Origin: Propionibacterium sp. | GTDB lineage: Bacteria > Actinomycetota > Actinomycetes > Propionibacteriales > Propionibacteriaceae | Direction of reading: 5' to 3' | Length of the DNA stretch: 8,642 nt | Assembly (NCBI GenBank): GCA_012719335.1 | Contig: JAAYAO010000210.1 | Location: forward strand, 1-8,642 | Shown: piece by piece, positions 5,688 to 8,642 of the stretch | How positions within the stretch are numbered: the stretch's first letter is position 1 | How the letters are laid out: each line of letters begins with the position of its first letter | Notes under the pieces: generated by a model | The model's input: only the letters and a program-made list of their open reading frames with translations | What the model was told of the DNA's origin: nothing | Database searches by the model: none | Translations under genes and position numbers: made by a program

Positions 5688-6239
5688 TCATCCCCGGCCG
5701 CGCCGCACCACGGTGATCGCGGCGAGGTTCAGGCCCACGAAGAGCAGTCCGGCGATCACCCCGGTGATGATGTTGTGGGTGGTGCGTTCGGCGGCCTCGG
5801 CCCGGGCGGTGGCCCAGACATCGGTCTGCACCACCAGCTCGGCCGGCACCGGGACGACGTCGGCGCAGCGCACCAGGTATTCACCGGCGGGGCCGGTGTG
5901 GAAGCGGCCGTAGCGGGTGAACCGGTTCAGGGTCGGGTCCACATCGACATCCAGCAGCTCCGGGGAGGACCCGTCCGGGGCCTGCACCGTGCACTCGGGC
6001 GACGCAAAGGTGACTCCCCCGCGGTAGTCGGGGTGGTCCATGTCGGGAGTGCTGCCGAGTTCGTAGCCGGTGTCGGCAGCCAGGGTGACCCGTCCGTCGA
6101 CCACCGGGTGCACGACGACCTCACCGTCGGGTTGGGGGGCTCCGGTGGTGTTGCGAATCAGCACGATCACCAGGGCCAGGATCAGCACCACGACCGACAG
6201 CACCATCAGCCCCACGCCCAGGAGGATTCGCCACCACAT
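5688..6239 (-). CDS. Unrecognised protein with two membrane segments and an exported loop
   Basis: A 183-residue protein I do not recognise. Seen: a hydrophobic segment at residues about 4-28, starting MWWRILLGVGL. A mostly polar region follows (30-155) with two cysteines, C83 in SPECTVQ and C125 in YLVRCADV, that could form a disulfide. A second hydrophobic segment (about 156-178) precedes the basic end RRGRG. The positive-inside rule suggests both ends in the cytoplasm and the 125-residue loop outside. The loop has many short valine/threonine stretches and a G-E-Y-L-V-R-C motif, compatible with a beta-sandwich fold (inference). The ATG is chosen because it starts the first membrane segment. 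It lies 25 bases after the pgeF stop and has no strong ribosome binding site. The frame stays open far upstream, but that part is a shadow of pgeF. In many actinobacteria yggS sits here, between pgeF and sepF. A divisome or envelope role is only guilt by association. Confidence 0.75.
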   Translation of the reverse strand: MWWRILLGVGLMVLSVVVLILALVIVLIRNTTGAPQPDGEVVVHPVVDGRVTLAADTGYELGSTPDMDHPDYRGGVTFASPECTVQAPDGSSPELLDVDVDPTLNRFTRYGRFHTGPAGEYLVRCADVVPVPAELVVQTDVWATARAEAAERTTHNIITGVIAGLLFVGLNLAAITVVRRGRG

Positions 6240-6264
6240 GCCGCACAGTCTGCCCCGGCGCGGG

Positions 6265-7041
6265 TCAATCCCGGCCGAACCAGACCGCGCCGACCTGCCG
6301 GCCGGCCCCGGCCCCGTCGCGGCGGTGGCTGTGCAGATCGGGTTCGGTGCGGGTACATCGGCCGATGTCCTCGGCCGCCACGCCCAGGTCACCCAGTTGG
6401 GCCAGGGCCCCGGCCCCCAGGTCGATCGCCGGCGTGCCCCAGGCGGTGCGGGCCCAGGTGGCGGGCAGTACCCGCCAGGCGTCCTCGGCCATCTGTTGCG
6501 GCACCTCGTAGCAGGCGCCACAGACGTGCGGGCCGACCCAGGCGGTGATCCGTCGTGCGCCGGCGGCGCGCATCGCGGCCACCGTGGCGGGCAGCACCCC
6601 GGCCAGCAGACCGACCCGGCCGGCATGGGCCACCCCGACCACCTGCCGCTCGGGGTCGACCAGCACCACCGGTAGACAGTCGGCGACCCGCACCAACAGG
6701 GCGGTGCCGGGCGGGCAGGTGGCGGACGTGCCGACGATCGCGTCGGCGACCGGCAGATTCGGGGCACCGGCGACCGAACCGAGATGCGCCGATTCGGGCC
6801 GGTCGGCGAGCAGGTCGTCGGTGACGGTGAGCACATCGGTGCCGTGCACCTGATGCACCGTGATGAACCGGTGCACCCCGATGGCCGCGCCGAAGCGGCG
6901 GTAGTTCTCGACCACGTGGTCGAGGGCGTCCACATCGGTGCGGCCCAGGTTCAGCGACCCCATCGGGCCGGTGCTGACCCCGCCGTGGCGGTCGGTGAAA
7001 CCCAGCGAGACCGGGCCCAGCGACCGTTGCCAGGCGAACAC
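6265..7041 (-). CDS. pgeF: PgeF-like laccase-domain protein (peptidoglycan editing factor)
   Basis: A 258-residue member of the YfiH/YlmD laccase-domain family (cytoplasmic, Cu/Zn-binding). In E. coli PgeF keeps wrongly built UDP-MurNAc precursors carrying L-Ser out of peptidoglycan. Other members have been reported with purine nucleoside phosphorylase/adenosine deaminase activity. Seen: TDRHGGVSTGPMGSLNLG at 16-33, QVHGTDV at 64-70 with the metal-ligand candidate H66, RVADCLP with C122, GVAHAGRVG with H139, GPHVCGACYEV at 170-180, and the C-terminal HSHRRDG...GRQVGAVW. These give the family's His-Cys-His site. The GTG start begins immediately after the ftsZ TAG with zero spacing and only a weak ribosome binding site, so translation is probably coupled to ftsZ. 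The next in-frame ATG would remove the conserved N-terminus. The place after ftsZ is standard in actinobacteria. Confidence 0.92.
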   Translation of the reverse strand: MFAWQRSLGPVSLGFTDRHGGVSTGPMGSLNLGRTDVDALDHVVENYRRFGAAIGVHRFITVHQVHGTDVLTVTDDLLADRPESAHLGSVAGAPNLPVADAIVGTSATCPPGTALLVRVADCLPVVLVDPERQVVGVAHAGRVGLLAGVLPATVAAMRAAGARRITAWVGPHVCGACYEVPQQMAEDAWRVLPATWARTAWGTPAIDLGAGALAQLGDLGVAAEDIGRCTRTEPDLHSHRRDGAGAGRQVGAVWFGRD

Positions 7042-8253
7042 CTACTTCAGGAAGTCGGGGATGTCGAGGTCGTCGTCATCGGCCGGTCGCGGCGGGTTGA
7101 CCGGGGTGCGCGGTTGCGGCTGATGCGCCCGCGGGGTCTGCTCCGCCGGGGCGGCGGCCGGCGACTCGGTCTTCGGGGCCGGGTCGGTGCGCGGGGTGCT
7201 GGCCGGCTGCTGGGTGACCGGGCCGGTCTGCTCCTGCTGGGCCGGACGTCCGGGGTTCTGCACCGGGCGGCGCACCGGCTGCTGTTGCTGCTTCTTGGGC
7301 GGCTGGCCACCCTCGAAACCGGCCGCGATCACGGTGACCTTGACCTCGTCACCCAGCGAGTCGTCGATGATCGTGCCGAAGATGATGTTGGCCTCGTCGT
7401 GGGCCGAGGCCTGGATCAGGCTGGCCGCGGCCGACACCTCGAACAAGCCCATGTCGGAGCCACCGGCGATCGACATCAGGACGCCGTGGGCGCCGTCGAT
7501 GCTGGCCTCCAGCAGCGGCGAGGAGACGGCCATCTCGGCGGCCACCTGGGCGCGGTCCTCCCCGCGGGCCGAACCGATACCCATCAGCGCCGAACCGGCG
7601 TTCTGCATCACCGACTTCACATCGGCGAAGTCGAGGTTGATCAGACCCGGGGTGGTGATCAGGTCGGTGATACCCGACACGCCCTGCAGCAGCACCGTGT
7701 CGGCCTGCTTGAAGGCGTCCACCATGGTCACGTTCTGGTCGCCCATCTCGAGCAGCTTGTCGTTCGGAATGACGATCAGCGTGTCGACTTCTTCGCGCAA
7801 CGCCTCGATGCCGGTGTCGGCGGTGTTGGAACGGTGCCGACCCTCGAAGGTGAACGGACGGGTCACCACACCGATGGTCAACGCACCCAGGGCGCGGGCG
7901 ATCCGGGCGACCACCGGAGCCCCGCCGGTGCCCGTGCCACCGCCCTCACCGGCGGTGACGAACACCATGTCGGCACCCTTGAGCACCTCTTCGATCTCGT
8001 CGGCGTGGTCCTCGGCGGCCTGCCGTCCCTTCTCCGGATCGGCACCCGCCCCCAGACCCCGGGTGAGTTCCCGGCCGATGTCGAGCTTGACATCGGCGTC
8101 GCTCATCAACAGGGCCTGCGCATCGGTGTTCACCGCAATGAACTCAACCCCTCGTAGATCGGCCTCGATCATCCGGTTCACGGCGTTGACACCACCACCG
8201 CCGACGCCCACCACCTTGATGATCGCCAGGTAGTTCTGAGATGCACTGGCCAC
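7042..8253 (-). CDS. ftsZ: FtsZ, tubulin-like division GTPase
   Basis: FtsZ polymerises with GTP into the Z ring at mid-cell and recruits the divisome. With the GTG start at 8253 the protein is 403 residues, a usual length. It then begins with [20 protein letters not shown], aligned with actinobacterial FtsZ starts. Seen: the nucleotide-binding glycine loop at residues 16-24, the tubulin signature GGGTGTG at 104-110, and the T7 loop NLDFADVKS at 206-214 with the GTP-hydrolysis aspartates D208 and D211. A disordered Q/P/A-rich linker runs from about 316 to 392, with a KKQQQQP tract. The conserved C-terminal peptide [10 protein letters not shown] (394-403) is the docking tail for partners such as SepF, encoded about 1.6 kb further on. 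Upstream in-frame starts exist (ATG at 8277) but lack a good ribosome binding site and would add residues with no family counterpart. The TAG stop directly touches the pgeF start. Confidence 0.97.
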   Translation of the reverse strand: MASASQNYLAIIKVVGVGGGGVNAVNRMIEADLRGVEFIAVNTDAQALLMSDADVKLDIGRELTRGLGAGADPEKGRQAAEDHADEIEEVLKGADMVFVTAGEGGGTGTGGAPVVARIARALGALTIGVVTRPFTFEGRHRSNTADTGIEALREEVDTLIVIPNDKLLEMGDQNVTMVDAFKQADTVLLQGVSGITDLITTPGLINLDFADVKSVMQNAGSALMGIGSARGEDRAQVAAEMAVSSPLLEASIDGAHGVLMSIAGGSDMGLFEVSAAASLIQASAHDEANIIFGTIIDDSLGDEVKVTVIAAGFEGGQPPKKQQQQPVRRPVQNPGRPAQQEQTGPVTQQPASTPRTDPAPKTESPAAAPAEQTPRAHQPQPRTPVNPPRPADDDDLDIPDFLK

Positions 8254-8260
8254 GTGATCT

Positions 8261-8267
8261 TCCTTCT
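8261..8267 (-). promoter_or_regulatory. Ribosome binding site deciding the ftsZ start
   Basis: The minus strand reads AGAAGGA, then seven bases, then GTG (8253-8251). This is the only well-spaced Shine-Dalgarno sequence near the beginning of the FtsZ frame. It favours the GTG over the in-frame ATG at 8277 and the longer open frame reaching to 8328. Confidence 0.6.
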
Positions 8268-8284
8268 GCTCGTTCATGCGGTCT

Positions 8285-8301
8285 ACCGGTGATCCACGGG
8301 T
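8285..8301. promoter_or_regulatory. Quasi-palindrome in the ftsZ leader
   Basis: The 17-base segment reads ACCCGTG-GAT-CACCGGT on the minus strand. The seven-base arms match at six of seven positions around a three-base centre. It lies between the candidate promoter and the ftsZ start, where it could act as a protein-binding site or small hairpin. It may also be chance in a GC-rich leader. Confidence 0.2.
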
Positions 8302-8337
8302 GGGGAAGATGGACCGTCGGCTCTTCAAGACGTGTTC

Positions 8338-8366
8338 AGGCTATGAATCGCCGGGAACAGTGTCCA
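8338..8366 (-). promoter_or_regulatory. Candidate ftsZ promoter (TGGACA-17-TAGCCT)
   Basis: On the minus strand TGGACA (8366-8361) matches the housekeeping -35 TTGACA at five of six positions. It is followed by a 17-base spacer and TAGCCT (8343-8338), which fits the actinobacterial -10 pattern TANNNT. The predicted start lies near 8331, giving a leader of about 78 bases before the ftsZ GTG. A dedicated ftsZ promoter in the ftsQ-ftsZ gap is known in several actinobacteria. This one is inferred from sequence only. Confidence 0.5.
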
Positions 8367-8402
8367 CCATCTACGCCGCGACGCGCCGAGGAAGGTGAAG
8401 CT

Positions 8403-8416
8403 GTACTTGAGGGTTA
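8403..8416 (-). promoter_or_regulatory. TAACCCTCAAGTAC motif just after ftsQ
   Basis: Twelve bases after the ftsQ stop the minus strand reads TAACCCTCAAGTAC. From memory, TAACCCTCAA-type motifs recur in ftsQ-ftsZ intergenic regions of actinobacteria, so this may be a conserved regulatory element. No inverted partner (TTGAGGGTT) is seen nearby, and no function can be assigned from this sequence alone. Confidence 0.25.
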
Positions 8417-8427
8417 GGCGACGGTGG

Positions 8428-8642
8428 TCACCGGGTGGCGGGATGATCCGGCGCGGACACGTTGTAGACCTTGGCGTCGGGTACCGCGGTCATCAACGAG
8501 CTGAGCACCAGGGCCTTGTCGGCGGAGCGTTCGGCACTGCCCCATTCCACGGTGACCCCCTCGGTGAGATGGATCACGATCGCGTCGGGCCCGCGGGTGG
8601 TGACCGATTCGGCCCGTTCGGCCGCGGTGTCGGGCAGCGCCC
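8428..8642 (-). CDS. ftsQ: FtsQ, cell division protein, C-terminal end only (5' part outside window)
   Basis: Translating the minus strand from the right window edge gives about 70 residues ending in VYNVSAPDHPATR and a TGA stop at 8430-8428. Seen: a segment with VTVEWGSAERSADKALVLSSL followed by the V-S-A-P-x-x-P-x-T-R ending. This is the typical C-terminus of actinobacterial FtsQ (the end of its extracytoplasmic beta domain). Known role: FtsQ is a bitopic membrane protein of the divisome that connects early cytoplasmic components with the septal peptidoglycan synthesis machinery. The POTRA domain, membrane segment and start lie beyond the window. Its position directly upstream of ftsZ is the normal dcw cluster order and supports the call. 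The frame is too short at the edge to judge the rest of the gene. Confidence 0.85.
   Translation of the reverse strand, partial: ALPDTAAERAESVTTRGPDAIVIHLTEGVTVEWGSAERSADKALVLSSLMTAVPDAKVYNVSAPDHPATR

Noticed and set aside
6240..6935. Upstream extension of the two-membrane-segment protein to about 415 residues
   Set aside because: The extra part is out of frame over pgeF and rich in P, R, S and T, as expected for a shadow. The membrane segment at MWWRILL gives a natural start at 6239.
6784..8233. Long plus-strand frames over ftsZ and pgeF
   Set aside because: Shadows of ftsZ and pgeF with no family features; the minus-strand products carry all expected motifs.
8254..8328. FtsZ start upstream of the GTG (ATG at 8277 or the longest frame to 8328)
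   Set aside because: No well-placed ribosome binding site, and the added residues have no counterpart in the family. The GTG has AGAAGGA at proper distance and gives the usual N-terminus.

Overview
This 8.6 kb window is a single minus-strand gene train from a high-GC Gram-positive bacterium (phylum Actinomycetota). That placement rests on the order ftsQ-ftsZ-pgeF-...-sepF-yggT-wag31-dksA/traR-lspA-rluD-pyk, the strong G/C bias at third codon positions, the frequent GTG starts, and the presence of SepF together with a polar DivIVA/Wag31. A member of the Propionibacteriales or a related order is my guess; the sequence does not prove it.

Reading in the direction of transcription (high to low coordinates): the 3' end of ftsQ (8642-8428) is followed by a 174-base regulatory gap with a good promoter candidate and then ftsZ (8253-7042). 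The stop codon of ftsZ directly abuts the GTG start of pgeF (7041-6265, laccase-domain protein). An unrecognised protein with two membrane segments follows (6239-5688), at the place where many actinobacteria carry yggS. After a 225-base gap come sepF (5462-5004) and yggT (4994-4707). A 150-base gap with nested inverted repeats precedes the divIVA/wag31 gene (4556-3750), which ends at a hairpin terminator. The second block starts behind that terminator: a TraR/DksA-type zinc-finger protein (3656-3198), lspA (3234-2413, overlapping), rluD (2416-1493, overlapping by ATGA) and pyk (1448-33).

Functionally, the right half is the divisome and polar-growth module: FtsQ and FtsZ build the division ring, SepF tethers FtsZ to the membrane, YggT is a small membrane partner, and Wag31 organises the cell pole. 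PgeF is linked to peptidoglycan precursor quality. The left half is a general housekeeping string: transcription regulator, lipoprotein signal peptidase, rRNA pseudouridine synthase and pyruvate kinase.

I see no new multi-gene system, phage, transposon, CRISPR array or RNA gene. The most unusual item is the roughly 100-residue C-terminal tail of LspA. It is built from four in-frame copies of a partly palindromic repeat, and a possible further copy is cut by the left window edge just after pyk. The two-membrane-segment protein in the yggS position and the inverted-repeat-rich leader of wag31 are the next most interesting points.
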